From: Candidatus Opimibacter skivensis
GTDB lineage: Bacteria > Bacteroidota > Bacteroidia > Chitinophagales > Saprospiraceae
Length of the DNA stretch: 64,000 bases
Direction: 5' to 3'
NCBI GenBank assembly: GCA_016722045.1
Contig: JADKGY010000030.1
Location: forward strand, 1 to 64,000
Shown piece by piece: positions 45,130 to 53,198 of the stretch; positions within the stretch are counted from its first letter, which is position 1; the number at the start of each line of letters is the position of its first letter. The position numbers and the translations under genes were made by a program. The notes beneath the pieces were generated by a model, which was not told the DNA's origin, made no database searches, and saw nothing but the letters and a program-made list of their open reading frames with translations.

Positions 45130-47028
45130 ATGAATAAAACATCCTTCAGACAACGATTTCGATACAAGTTTGACAACCTGATGAGTAAAGGTCCGCTGGC
45201 CATGATGGCACTGCTGGGTCTATTGTCCTTACTTGTAGTGGCCTTTGCAGGTGCACTATTATGGATATTGCATATTGGCCCGGAAGGTGAGTCGCCTTTA
45301 AATTTCGTCGAAGGATCGTGGCAAAGTTTGATGCGCACATTGGATTCCGGGACGATGGGTGGCGATAATGGATGGCCGTTCCGGATTGTGGCTTTGATCG
45401 CTACGCTTGGAGGGATCTTTATAGTTTCTGCATTGATCGGGGTGCTGTCAAACGCTATTAATGATAAACTGGAAGAACTGCGTAAAGGAAAAAGCTTTGT
45501 GATTGAGGATAATCACACGCTTATCTTAGGCTGGTCTTCAAAAGTATTTACCATCATATCTGAACTGGTGATTGCAAATGAGAATCACAAGAAACCGCGT
45601 ATTGTGATTTTAGCCAATAAAGATAAGGTTGAGATGGAAGATGAAATCCGGGGAAAAATTGAAAATCTGAAAAATACAAAAGTGATCTGCCGTAGCGGAA
45701 GTCCCAATGATATGATGGATCTGAACATTGCAAATCCGCATGGAACAAAATCAATCATTGTCATCGCACCCGAAGAAGGGAATGCTGATCCTTTAACGAT
45801 AAAAACAATATTAGCCATTACGAATCATCCTGAAAGAAGAGAGAGCCCGTACCACATCGTGGCTGAAATAAAGGATGAAAAAAATATTGAAGTAGCCCGG
45901 ATGGTGGGTAAGGATGAGGTTGAACTGGTACTCACGGATGATGTCATCGGGAAAATCATGGTGCAGACTTCACGCCAGAGCGGCTTAAGTATCGTGTATA
46001 CCGAGTTGATGGATTTTGACGGAGCTGAAATTTATTTTAAGGAAGAGAAGGAACTTGTAGGTCGCACATATGCGGAAGCCATTTTTGCATATGAAGATTC
46101 CGCAGTTATCGGTCTTCAGTATGCCAGTGGTGGAGTAAAGGTCAATCCTCCCATGGATTACACCCTTAAACAAGGCGATAAAATAATAGCGATCACAGAA
46201 GATGATGACACGCTGGTCATCGCTAAACAAAAAAACTACACGATTTCAGAACAATCAATTACAAACCTGGATTCAGACAAAGTGATCGCTGAGCGAATCC
46301 TGATGTTGGGTTGGAATAAACGAGGGATGGTGATCATCCGGGAGATGGACAATTATGTTGGTCAGGGATCCTATATGAAAGTTGTTTCCACTTTTGACAG
46401 TGACAAAGCAGACATCCTTGAATTGCAAAGAACATTAAAAAACATAAAGCTTGAATTTCAGCATGCTGATACTACGGCGAGAGAAGTGATTGACCAGTTA
46501 GATATTACGTCCTTCAATAGTGTCCAGTTATTATGCTATAAGAGTGAAATGGATATACAGGATGCAGATGCCCAGACCCTGATTTCGCTATTGCATATCC
46601 GCAGGATTATGGAAGAGACTGGTAAGGATATGAAGATCGTAAGTGAAATGCTTGACCTGCGCAACAGGGACCTGGCTGAAGTAACAAAAGCTGATGATTT
46701 CATCGTCAGTGATAAGTTAATTAGTCTGCTGATGTCACAGGTTTCAGAAAATAAATATCTGATGCGCGTATTCGATGATCTGTTTAATGCCGAAGGGAGT
46801 GAGATTTATCTGAAACCCATGAGTGATTATATTAAACCAGGAGAGAAAGTAGATTTTTATACTATTCTTGAAAGCGCTAAACGAAAAGGACAAACGGCCA
46901 TCGGCTACAGAATAGCATCCCTGGTCCATGATAATCATAAAGCATACGGTATTGTGGTAAACCCCGTCAAATCGAAACAATTGTCGTTTGAGAAGATGGA
47001 TAAAATTATTGTCCTTGCAGAAGACTGA
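45130..47028 (+). CDS. CASTOR/POLLUX-like ion channel with RCK/TrkA-N domains
   Basis: The 632-residue protein has two membrane helices ('LLGLLSLLVVAFAGALLWIL' about 28-48; 'VALIATLGGIFIVSALIGVL' about 88-108) flanking a pore-like loop 'SWQSLMRTLDSGTMGGDNGW'. A short 'LEELRKGKSFVIEDNHTLIL' linker then leads into two TrkA-N/RCK-type units: 'LGWSSKVFTIISELVIAN' and 'LGWNKRGMVIIREMDNYVG', each with a TrkA-C-like segment. Plant and bacterial CASTOR/POLLUX channels share this layout; cations (K+ or Ca2+) are the expected substrate. Regulation by bound nucleotide or ions through RCK domains is likely. A heptamer repeat tract follows its stop. Confidence 0.88.
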   Translation: MNKTSFRQRFRYKFDNLMSKGPLAMMALLGLLSLLVVAFAGALLWILHIGPEGESPLNFVEGSWQSLMRTLDSGTMGGDNGWPFRIVALIATLGGIFIVSALIGVLSNAINDKLEELRKGKSFVIEDNHTLILGWSSKVFTIISELVIANENHKKPRIVILANKDKVEMEDEIRGKIENLKNTKVICRSGSPNDMMDLNIANPHGTKSIIVIAPEEGNADPLTIKTILAITNHPERRESPYHIVAEIKDEKNIEVARMVGKDEVELVLTDDVIGKIMVQTSRQSGLSIVYTELMDFDGAEIYFKEEKELVGRTYAEAIFAYEDSAVIGLQYASGGVKVNPPMDYTLKQGDKIIAITEDDDTLVIAKQKNYTISEQSITNLDSDKVIAERILMLGWNKRGMVIIREMDNYVGQGSYMKVVSTFDSDKADILELQRTLKNIKLEFQHADTTAREVIDQLDITSFNSVQLLCYKSEMDIQDADAQTLISLLHIRRIMEETGKDMKIVSEMLDLRNRDLAEVTKADDFIVSDKLISLLMSQVSENKYLMRVFDDLFNAEGSEIYLKPMSDYIKPGEKVDFYTILESAKRKGQTAIGYRIASLVHDNHKAYGIVVNPVKSKQLSFEKMDKIIVLAED

Positions 47029-47160
47029 ACATAATCAATAATCAATAGGCAATAGGCAATAGGCAATAGGCAATAGGCAATAGGCAATAGGCAATAGGCA
47101 ATAGGCAATAAAAAAAATTATTTGCGTCAATCTGTGAAATTTGCGGCAAAAAAATATTGA
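47029..47160 (+). repeat. 7-bp tandem repeat (AATAGGC units) with TTTGCG/AATTTGCGG tail
   Basis: About ten AATAGGC heptamers (47037-47110) lie right after the channel gene. They are followed by TTTGCGTCAATCTGTGAAAT and TTGCGGCAA (47120-47150). The tail matches the one at about 18040-18070 at most positions (TTTGCGTtAATCaGcGAAAT there). Confidence 0.9.
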
Positions 47161-47217
47161 TGTAATAAGTGAATTCTAACTAAAATTAAATATAGACCAT
47201 GGTCTATTGTCTATGAT

Positions 47218-48198
47218 CTATACTACGATTGCTTCCTTATTATACTTGCTCCTATACTCGATCGGGGACAACCCGGTTATCTTTCTGAAAACAGTTCTGA
47301 AGGCCTTGGTATCATTGTAACCTACGTCATACATGATCTCATTGATATTCTTCCGGGTAGTTTCAAAGCTCTTTTTGGCGGCTTCAATTTTCACCCGCTG
47401 GATATATTCTACAACAGTATTGGATGTAGCCTTTTTAAATCTACGTTCAAGATTTCTGCGTCCCAACGCGAGCATGGAGGCCAATTCATCAACTGTAATT
47501 TTTTCCTGGAAATTATTTTCAATAAACTCCTGCGCATGTTTTATGGATTCATCACTGTGTTCCTTCTGTCCTTGAAACATAATGAAAGGTGATTGATTTT
47601 GCCGGTCGATTTCAATGGCAAATACTTTAGCGGATAAAATAGCCAGTTCGCGGCCGGCATATTTCTCAATGATATACAAAATCAAATTTTGATAAGAAAA
47701 TGCGCCACCACTGGAATACGTGCCCTGTTCATCCGTGATAATTTGTTCGGTTACAAGATTAACATCAGGAAACATCTTTCTAAATTGATTGGCCGCCATC
47801 CAATGTGTTGCACATTTTCGTCCATCTATTAATCCTGTTGATGCCAAAATAAAAGCCCCCAGGCAAAGGCTTGCTACTTCTGATCCGTTTTTATAATGTT
47901 TTGTAATCCAGGGGATGAACTCCCTGTTCGCTTCCAATGCTTCCTGAATATCACCGTCAACAGCCGGGATGATAATCAGATCTGTCTTCTTTACCTCATC
48001 TATGAGGAGGTCAGCATGTGCCGTAAAGGATCCTCCACTCAGCTTTGTTTCCTTTGTAAGTCCCACAAGCTGAACTTTAAACAATGGCGGAGCTCCCCTG
48101 TATTTCATAAACTCATTGACCTGCGTCAGCAATTGACGGGATCCTTCAAGACTCCCCAGGATAGCCCCCTTCGGCACCAGAATGGAAATGTGTTTCAT
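47218..48198 (-). CDS. GlxA-family transcriptional regulator (DJ-1/PfpI + AraC helix-turn-helix)
   Basis: The 326-residue protein has an N-terminal DJ-1/PfpI domain (about 1-185) with the nucleophile-elbow region 'VASLCLGAFILASTGLIDGR' with 'KCATHW'. The C-terminal AraC domain (about 220-320) has 'ENNFQEKITVDELASMLALG', 'RRNLERRFKKATSNTVVEYI' and 'NEIMYDVGYNDTKAFRTVFR'. GlxA-type regulators use the amidase-like domain as a sensor; the ligand is usually unknown. It is divergent from the YceI gene at 48514, a common pairing in Bacteroidota, and is likely to control it. Confidence 0.92.
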   Translation of the reverse strand: MKHISILVPKGAILGSLEGSRQLLTQVNEFMKYRGAPPLFKVQLVGLTKETKLSGGSFTAHADLLIDEVKKTDLIIIPAVDGDIQEALEANREFIPWITKHYKNGSEVASLCLGAFILASTGLIDGRKCATHWMAANQFRKMFPDVNLVTEQIITDEQGTYSSGGAFSYQNLILYIIEKYAGRELAILSAKVFAIEIDRQNQSPFIMFQGQKEHSDESIKHAQEFIENNFQEKITVDELASMLALGRRNLERRFKKATSNTVVEYIQRVKIEAAKKSFETTRKNINEIMYDVGYNDTKAFRTVFRKITGLSPIEYRSKYNKEAIVV

Positions 48199-48513
48199 AG
48201 CTCAAAAATATAGAAACCAATTGTCGCAATCAACCCCCCGGATTGGCGTCTTGTACCCTGTATAGAAAATAGACGTTTCGCAATCTGAACAAAAGTCAAA
48301 ATCGGGTGGTTATAGTCCGATGTAAAAAAGCTTAAGGGTCAGATTTGAAGAGCCCCAAACCATCCCGGGAACTGTCGTATTTAACCCATATGATTGGCGG
48401 ATTTACGGTGCACATCAATGGATTTGGCCTTATACTTTTGCCCTATTGGTTTTTCTGCCGATTGAATATTTAGAAAAAATGGAATATCCTATATCTGAAC
48501 CAAACCTTAAAAA
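48199..48513. promoter_or_regulatory. Divergent promoter region between GlxA-type regulator and YceI gene
   Basis: 315 bp without a gene. TACTTTTG at 48433-48440 matches the -7 box TAnnTTTG on the plus strand, 73 bp before the YceI ATG. The rest includes CCAATTGTCGCAATCAACCC and GATTGGCG stretches but no convincing long palindrome. AraC-type sites are expected here but cannot be pinpointed. Confidence 0.4.
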
Positions 48514-49089
48514 ATGAAAATAATTTTCTCCCTCATTCTTGTCGTCATGATGACAATGTCGTTTAAAACTATTTCTGTTATCAATTGGGAATTAGACACT
48601 GCGCATTCAAATCTACATTTTGCCGTGACACATTTAATGGTATCCGAAATAGAAGGTTCTTTAAAAATAACAAACGCTACACTGACGACACCAAATGAAG
48701 ATTTTACAGATGCTGTTGTATCGCTTGAGGCTGATATGAATACAATTGATACGGACAATGATAGCCGTGATACGCATTTGAAAAGCGATGACTTTTTTAA
48801 TGTTGAAAAATTTCCGACGATGACATTCAAAAGTGATGCCTTCAAAAAAACTGAAGACAAAAAATATACGGTCACAGGACAGTTAACTTTTCACGGCATC
48901 ACGAAGACTGTGACACTTGATGTAATCGCAAATCCGGGCGTACAACCCTGGGACAATAAAACCATCGTAGGATTTAAAGTCACCGGAAAAATAAACAGAT
49001 CAGATTTTGACATTTCAGCGTCCACACCATCGGCAATGCTGAGTGATGAAGTGGTAATTTTTGCGAATGTAATTTTTGTGAAAAACTGA
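48514..49089 (+). CDS. YceI family exported protein
   Basis: The 191-residue product has a short signal sequence (MKIIFSLILVVMMTMSFK...) and the full YceI pattern: 'NWELDTAHSNLHFAVTHLMV', 'DAVVSLEADMNTIDTDNDSR' with 'DTHLKSDDFFNVEKFPTMTF', 'YTVTGQLTFHGITKTVTLDV' and 'GFKVTGKINRSDFDISAS'. It is the canonical form, unlike the diverged YceI at 29878. Such barrels bind hydrophobic ligands (polyisoprenoids) in the periplasm. The divergent GlxA-type regulator is the probable controller. Confidence 0.93.
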   Translation: MKIIFSLILVVMMTMSFKTISVINWELDTAHSNLHFAVTHLMVSEIEGSLKITNATLTTPNEDFTDAVVSLEADMNTIDTDNDSRDTHLKSDDFFNVEKFPTMTFKSDAFKKTEDKKYTVTGQLTFHGITKTVTLDVIANPGVQPWDNKTIVGFKVTGKINRSDFDISASTPSAMLSDEVVIFANVIFVKN

Positions 49090-49174
49090 ATGGTGAATAG
49101 TGAGAAGTGAATGCTGAACATTACAAAACATGATGATCACGAAAATCTGTGCTCAATATTCTAAATAATAAAAG

Positions 49175-49450
49175 ATGATAGAAGTATTTAAGACGAACGT
49201 AAACGACGATGAGCATGCAAAAATGCTTATTGATCAAATTCTTTTTGACTTCTCTCAATATAAAGCAAATTTTGATCTGGATGATTGTGACAGAATATTA
49301 CGGATTGAAAGTGTAACCGGCTATGTTGAAAGCCAATACTTTATAGATCTTTTAAATTCGTTTGGATATAATGCTGAACGATTACCGGATGATCCTTCCT
49401 TTGATCTATCAAAGACAAATACGATATTTCATGCCATTCAGGAAATTTAA
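49175..49450 (+). CDS. Small hypothetical protein (91 aa), ferredoxin-like/HMA-like pattern
   Basis: The product 'MIEVFKTNVNDDEHAKMLI...' has a beta-alpha-beta-like rhythm: strand 'IEVFKTNV', helix 'EHAKMLIDQILFDF', strand 'KANFDLDDCDRILRIES', helix 'SQYFIDLLNSFGY', strand 'NAERLP'. This resembles heavy-metal-associated folds but has no CxxC metal site. It is not recognised further. It lies behind the YceI gene and before a terminator. Confidence 0.6.
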   Translation: MIEVFKTNVNDDEHAKMLIDQILFDFSQYKANFDLDDCDRILRIESVTGYVESQYFIDLLNSFGYNAERLPDDPSFDLSKTNTIFHAIQEI

Positions 49451-49492
49451 TACTTAGATAGAATCTTTACATCCTTTGCAAGAGCAAAAAAA

Positions 49493-49541
49493 AATGCAAT
49501 TCCAGTGTATCTCTTTTTTTAGATATCTCTGGAATTGCATT
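49493..49541 (-). terminator. Rho-independent terminator between converging genes
   Basis: AATGCAATTCCAG (49493-49505) and CTGGAATTGCATT (49529-49541) are perfect 13-bp arms. On the minus strand the hairpin is followed by a run of T residues, so it mainly serves the cytochrome gene ending at 49580. The loop contains a second partly complementary stretch. Confidence 0.85.
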
Positions 49542-49579
49542 AAGTCCTTAAGATGTGTTTACATCGAGTTTCAGCAGTA

Positions 49580-49852
49580 TCAATTGCCGGATTGAAGAAA
49601 GGCAACAATTTTATTCATTTCATCCGGTGAGAGGGTCTGCGTACGCAGACGCATGTGCATCCCGATAGCTTCCCATTGACCATCGCTGTAATCTGCCGGT
49701 GAAGGCGTGTTGTGACAACGGACACAATTTTCACCCCAGAGTTGAGCCCCGCTTTTATCTGTCATAGCTTGTGAAGTCGCACATCCATTAAGGAATGTAA
49801 GAAGGCTGATTCCGGTAAAGAGAATTACGATGGTTAGATATATTTTTTTCAT
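49580..49852 (-). CDS. Monohaem c-type cytochrome lipoprotein (90 aa)
   Basis: The product has a lipoprotein signal ('LLTFLNGCATS', Cys about 24), a single CxxCH ('WGENCVRCHNTPSPADYS') and possible axial Met residues in 'AIGMHMRLRTQTLSPDEMNK'. Length of the mature part (about 67 residues) is small but complete for cytochrome c. It is anchored to a membrane facing the periplasm. The gene follows the porin-like gene by about 30 bp, and a second cytochrome lies upstream of that, so the three may act together in electron transfer. Confidence 0.85.
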   Translation of the reverse strand: MKKIYLTIVILFTGISLLTFLNGCATSQAMTDKSGAQLWGENCVRCHNTPSPADYSDGQWEAIGMHMRLRTQTLSPDEMNKIVAFLQSGN

Positions 49853-49883
49853 GATTCGGCGAATTAAAATCGTTAGTTGATAA

Positions 49884-51062
49884 TTAAAATCCCATTACAA
49901 AACGGCCCAGGAATTCATTCGTTTTAGGTTCACCTTTACGAGAAGTGAACTCATATGCAAATCGCAACCCGGTGCGCCAGCTGAGCCAATAGCAAAGTCC
50001 GATATCATTTCTTGTGATGGGTTCGCCGCCCCAGGATGCGTCCTTCGGTGGTGTCAAAGAATTATACCGGTAGAGGAGCTCAATGTTTTTGAGAATCTTA
50101 TTATCCACATTGGCAGGGCGAAATGAAAACTGCACAAATAAGGATTGTAATTTATTATCAAATGTGTACGTCGTTGAATCCGATAAAGCGTAATTAGCCT
50201 TGTCTACATTCAGACTACTGAACTGGCTTTTGATACTGATGATCGATTTGATAGAAGGTATGGCTTTGGTATAATTCAAATCAACAGCCAGAGCCGTAGC
50301 TGCGATGTCCTTGTAAGCTGCATCACCGGCATCTCCCACTTTCCCGGTATTTCCTGAAACTCCGAGTTCAAGTGAAGAATTCGATAAAGGAAAAAATCCA
50401 ATTCTTCCACCAATAGCTTTATTGGCGTTGTTATCATCCAGGTTTTCATATTGAATCACACCTCCTAACAGTTCACCAGTCTCCTCACTTCTGGCGAGTC
50501 TTGGACCGTTTGAAACAAATAAACTATAATTCATTTTCAGGTCTCCCAATGGCAGATCGCCGCTCACATCCATACCCATGATAGCCCCAAAATAGAGATG
50601 TGTGTCGTCCGGCAGGTAAGCATCATCAGGAACCAATGGGGAATTTGGGAAACGCTCTACAAAAGCCGGCTCCCATCGTGTTCCATACGCACCAAAAGGT
50701 GTGAGCATTCTTCCTGCACCTATGGTCATGTATTTATTCAGGGAATAGGAAAGTTTTGCATATTCCAGTTCAATATTTCCATCAGCTATCTCCAGTTCAC
50801 TTTCAAGGAATAATTTGTCGGAAAGTTTCCAGATGAATACAGGCGTAAATCCATACGTATTGAAATTCAATTTGAGAGCATCATCCTTTTGTGAGGAGAA
50901 GCCAAACCATGCGGCACCCGTCAAAACAGTTTTTGTGTTGCCCGGTGTCTCGGTAAGTTTTCCAGTTTGTTCTAGAGCTTCCTCCGCGGCTTCGTTCTGG
51001 CTATAACTGGTGGCTATTGATAAAAACAGAAAGACACCAATTAATGTAATTAGTTTTTTCAT
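49884..51062 (-). CDS. Porin-like outer-membrane protein (392 aa)
   Basis: A signal peptide ('LIGVFLFLSIATSYS') is followed by a 370-residue beta-barrel: 'TGAAWFGFSSQKDDALKLNF', 'LSDKLFLESELEIADGNIEL' with 'EYAKLSYSLNKYMTIGAGRM' and 'LTPFGAYGTRWEPAFVERF', ending in the aromatic-terminated strand 'GRFVMGF'. The 'GAGRMLTPFGAYGTRW' region is typical of phosphate-selective porin O/P-like barrels. The gene lies between two c-type cytochrome genes on one strand, about 30 and 70 bp apart, which suggests a joint function; haem-containing electron conduits with a barrel are known in other bacteria. Substrate unknown. Confidence 0.8.
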   Translation of the reverse strand: MKKLITLIGVFLFLSIATSYSQNEAAEEALEQTGKLTETPGNTKTVLTGAAWFGFSSQKDDALKLNFNTYGFTPVFIWKLSDKLFLESELEIADGNIELEYAKLSYSLNKYMTIGAGRMLTPFGAYGTRWEPAFVERFPNSPLVPDDAYLPDDTHLYFGAIMGMDVSGDLPLGDLKMNYSLFVSNGPRLARSEETGELLGGVIQYENLDDNNANKAIGGRIGFFPLSNSSLELGVSGNTGKVGDAGDAAYKDIAATALAVDLNYTKAIPSIKSIISIKSQFSSLNVDKANYALSDSTTYTFDNKLQSLFVQFSFRPANVDNKILKNIELLYRYNSLTPPKDASWGGEPITRNDIGLCYWLSWRTGLRFAYEFTSRKGEPKTNEFLGRFVMGF

Positions 51063-51133
51063 GCGTTTTTAGTTTTGATTATTCAATAAATGATGTGAAA
51101 CAGATATAAATCACAGGGAGGTTACTCCTGGTA

Positions 51134-51577
51134 TTAAGGTTTCTTCGGCACTGCTTTTAAAGTTCTGATATAGCATATAAGTTGCCACCGCTGCTTATCT
51201 GTCAGATCAGCTTTATAGGCAGGCATTGGCGCATGACCATTTGTCAATTCATAATACAATGATCCATCGGTTTGTTTTTGGACTCTGTCCCCTGTATGAT
51301 CAGCGGGTTTCACAGCCAGTGAGGCGGCAGCTATTCCATCTCCTTTTCCAAAATTACCGTGGCACACTGTGCACAATTTCATATAGGTAGTCTTTCCGGC
51401 AGCTGCCGAACCTGAAACAGAAGCGAGTGGATTTCTGATAGTATCTGCCCAGAGTGGTGAATCTCCGTATCGGGATGTTGCCTTTGTAGTCGTTTTTGCC
51501 TGCGCGGTCAGATCAAAATGTAATCCTGAAAACAAGATTAAACAAAGTCCAACATAAATATTTTTATTGCTCTTCAT
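51134..51577 (-). CDS. Periplasmic c-type cytochrome (about 147 aa)
   Basis: From the ATG in front of 'MKSNKNIYVGLCLILFSGLH' there is a signal peptide and then a single cytochrome c domain: 'MKLCTVCHGNFGKGDGIAAA' (CxxCH), 'NGHAPMPAYKADLTDKQRW' supplying the axial Met, and a final helix 'QLICYIRTLKAVPKKP'. This is the class I cytochrome pattern used by oxidases and dehydrogenases. A longer reading frame starting at a TTG upstream (51613) adds 12 residues without a better signal. First gene of the probable cytochrome-porin-cytochrome operon. Confidence 0.87.
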   Translation of the reverse strand: MKSNKNIYVGLCLILFSGLHFDLTAQAKTTTKATSRYGDSPLWADTIRNPLASVSGSAAAGKTTYMKLCTVCHGNFGKGDGIAAASLAVKPADHTGDRVQKQTDGSLYYELTNGHAPMPAYKADLTDKQRWQLICYIRTLKAVPKKP

Positions 51578-51791
51578 CACACCTCCACAATTTGATTCAA
51601 AGCAACAAATCAAGCATTTACGAATGTATGATGCGGATCATTGAAGTCCGTGATTCATATCAGCCATTAGCTGGATGAAATGAACGAATACTAAAGCAAC
51701 AAGCAGTCAGAGTCTTGGCTATTCAATCCCATTTTTCGAGATGCGATGATCACAAAATTCGCAGATAAGCGCCTCAGTATAAATCAGAAAA

Positions 51792-53198
51792 TCAAATATG
51801 CAGTGGCCTGTTATCAGTAGCTCCCAATGCAGCTTCCCGAACAGCCTCTGTATATGTTGGATGTGGATGTGAGATACGGGCCATGTCTTCAGCAGCTCCT
51901 CTGAATTCCATTAGTGTCACTGCCTCCATGATCATATCTGCAGCTCGGGCACTAAGCATGTGCACACCCAATACTTCATCAGTATCCTTATGCGCTAATA
52001 CTTTAATCATTCCTTCAGTATCTCCGCTTGCTCTCGCCCGACCTAAAGCCCTGATTGGAAATTTCCCGATTTTGTAAGGAATATTCTCATTCTTTAATGT
52101 CTCTTCTGTTTTCCCTACTGAAGCAAATTCCGGCCAGGTGTACACTACTCCGGGAATTAAATTATAATCAATATGTGGTTGCTGTCCGGCAATCGACTCA
52201 GCAACATATATTCCTTCTTCCTCTGCTTTATGTGCCAGCATAGCTCCTTTGATCACATCACCGATAGCATAGATGTTGGGTTCATCTGTCAGCAAATGTT
52301 CATTCACATTGATCCTCCCTTTTTCATCCAGCTTCACATTTGTTTTTTCCAAACCTAATCCTTCGGTATAAGGCCGGCGACCAATAGCAATCAGGCAATA
52401 TTCTGTTTCAATAGATTTGTTCTCAGACACATCACCTCGTGCTTTGAATGTAACAAGAGCTTTGTTTGCATCCCCCTTCACAGACAATACTTCGTGATTG
52501 AGATGAAATGTGATACCCAGTTTTTTCAGAGAGCGCATCAATTCCTTGCTGCCATCCATATCCATACCCGGCAAAATCCTATCCATGTATTCGATCACAT
52601 CAACTTTCGTCCCAAGCCTTGCGAATACAGAACCCAATTCAAGACCGATAACTCCTGCACCGATGATCACCATGTTTTTTGGAAGCGTAGTGATGTTCAA
52701 TGCCTCTGTTGATGTGATTACTCTTTGCTTATCATACCCCATTGCCGCAGGAGTGATGGGTTTAGAACCTGTAGCAATAATTACTTTTCGAGTTTCAAGA
52801 ATGGTTTCTTTTTTATCATCAGAAACCACTTTAATATGTGTGGCATCATTAAATGAGGCATGTCCGGTGAAAACATCAATTTTGTTTTTCTTCATCAGAA
52901 ATGTGACACCATCACAAGTTTGTTTTACAACTTCACCTTTACGCCTGATCATCCGGGCTAAATCAAGTGAAATTTTTTCTGCCACAATGCCATGCTCGCC
53001 AAAGCTATTTTGAAGCTGATGATAATGCTCTGAAGAATCAAGCAATGCTTTTGAAGGAATACATCCTACATTGAGACAGGTACCACCTAGTGTGGAGTAC
53101 TTCTCAATGATAGCTGTTTTCAATCCTAATTGTGCGGCGCGTATTGCACCTACATATCCTCCCGGTCCGGAGCCTATAATCACTACGTCATAAATCAT
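51792..53198 (-). CDS. lpdA: Dihydrolipoyl dehydrogenase
   Basis: The 468-residue flavoprotein has an N-terminal FAD motif 'VVIIGSGPGGYVGAIRAAQL', the redox-active disulfide 'GGTCLNVGCIPSKALL', an NAD motif 'MVIIGAGVIGLELGSVFARL', 'GDVIKGAMLAHKAEEEG', and the C-terminal His-Glu pair in 'ISHPHPTYTEAVREAAL'. It is the E3 component of pyruvate/2-oxoglutarate dehydrogenase complexes. Its start codon overlaps the end of the PSP1/RicT gene by 4 bp. No other dehydrogenase-complex gene is in the window. Confidence 0.96.
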   Translation of the reverse strand: MIYDVVIIGSGPGGYVGAIRAAQLGLKTAIIEKYSTLGGTCLNVGCIPSKALLDSSEHYHQLQNSFGEHGIVAEKISLDLARMIRRKGEVVKQTCDGVTFLMKKNKIDVFTGHASFNDATHIKVVSDDKKETILETRKVIIATGSKPITPAAMGYDKQRVITSTEALNITTLPKNMVIIGAGVIGLELGSVFARLGTKVDVIEYMDRILPGMDMDGSKELMRSLKKLGITFHLNHEVLSVKGDANKALVTFKARGDVSENKSIETEYCLIAIGRRPYTEGLGLEKTNVKLDEKGRINVNEHLLTDEPNIYAIGDVIKGAMLAHKAEEEGIYVAESIAGQQPHIDYNLIPGVVYTWPEFASVGKTEETLKNENIPYKIGKFPIRALGRARASGDTEGMIKVLAHKDTDEVLGVHMLSARAADMIMEAVTLMEFRGAAEDMARISHPHPTYTEAVREAALGATDNRPLHI

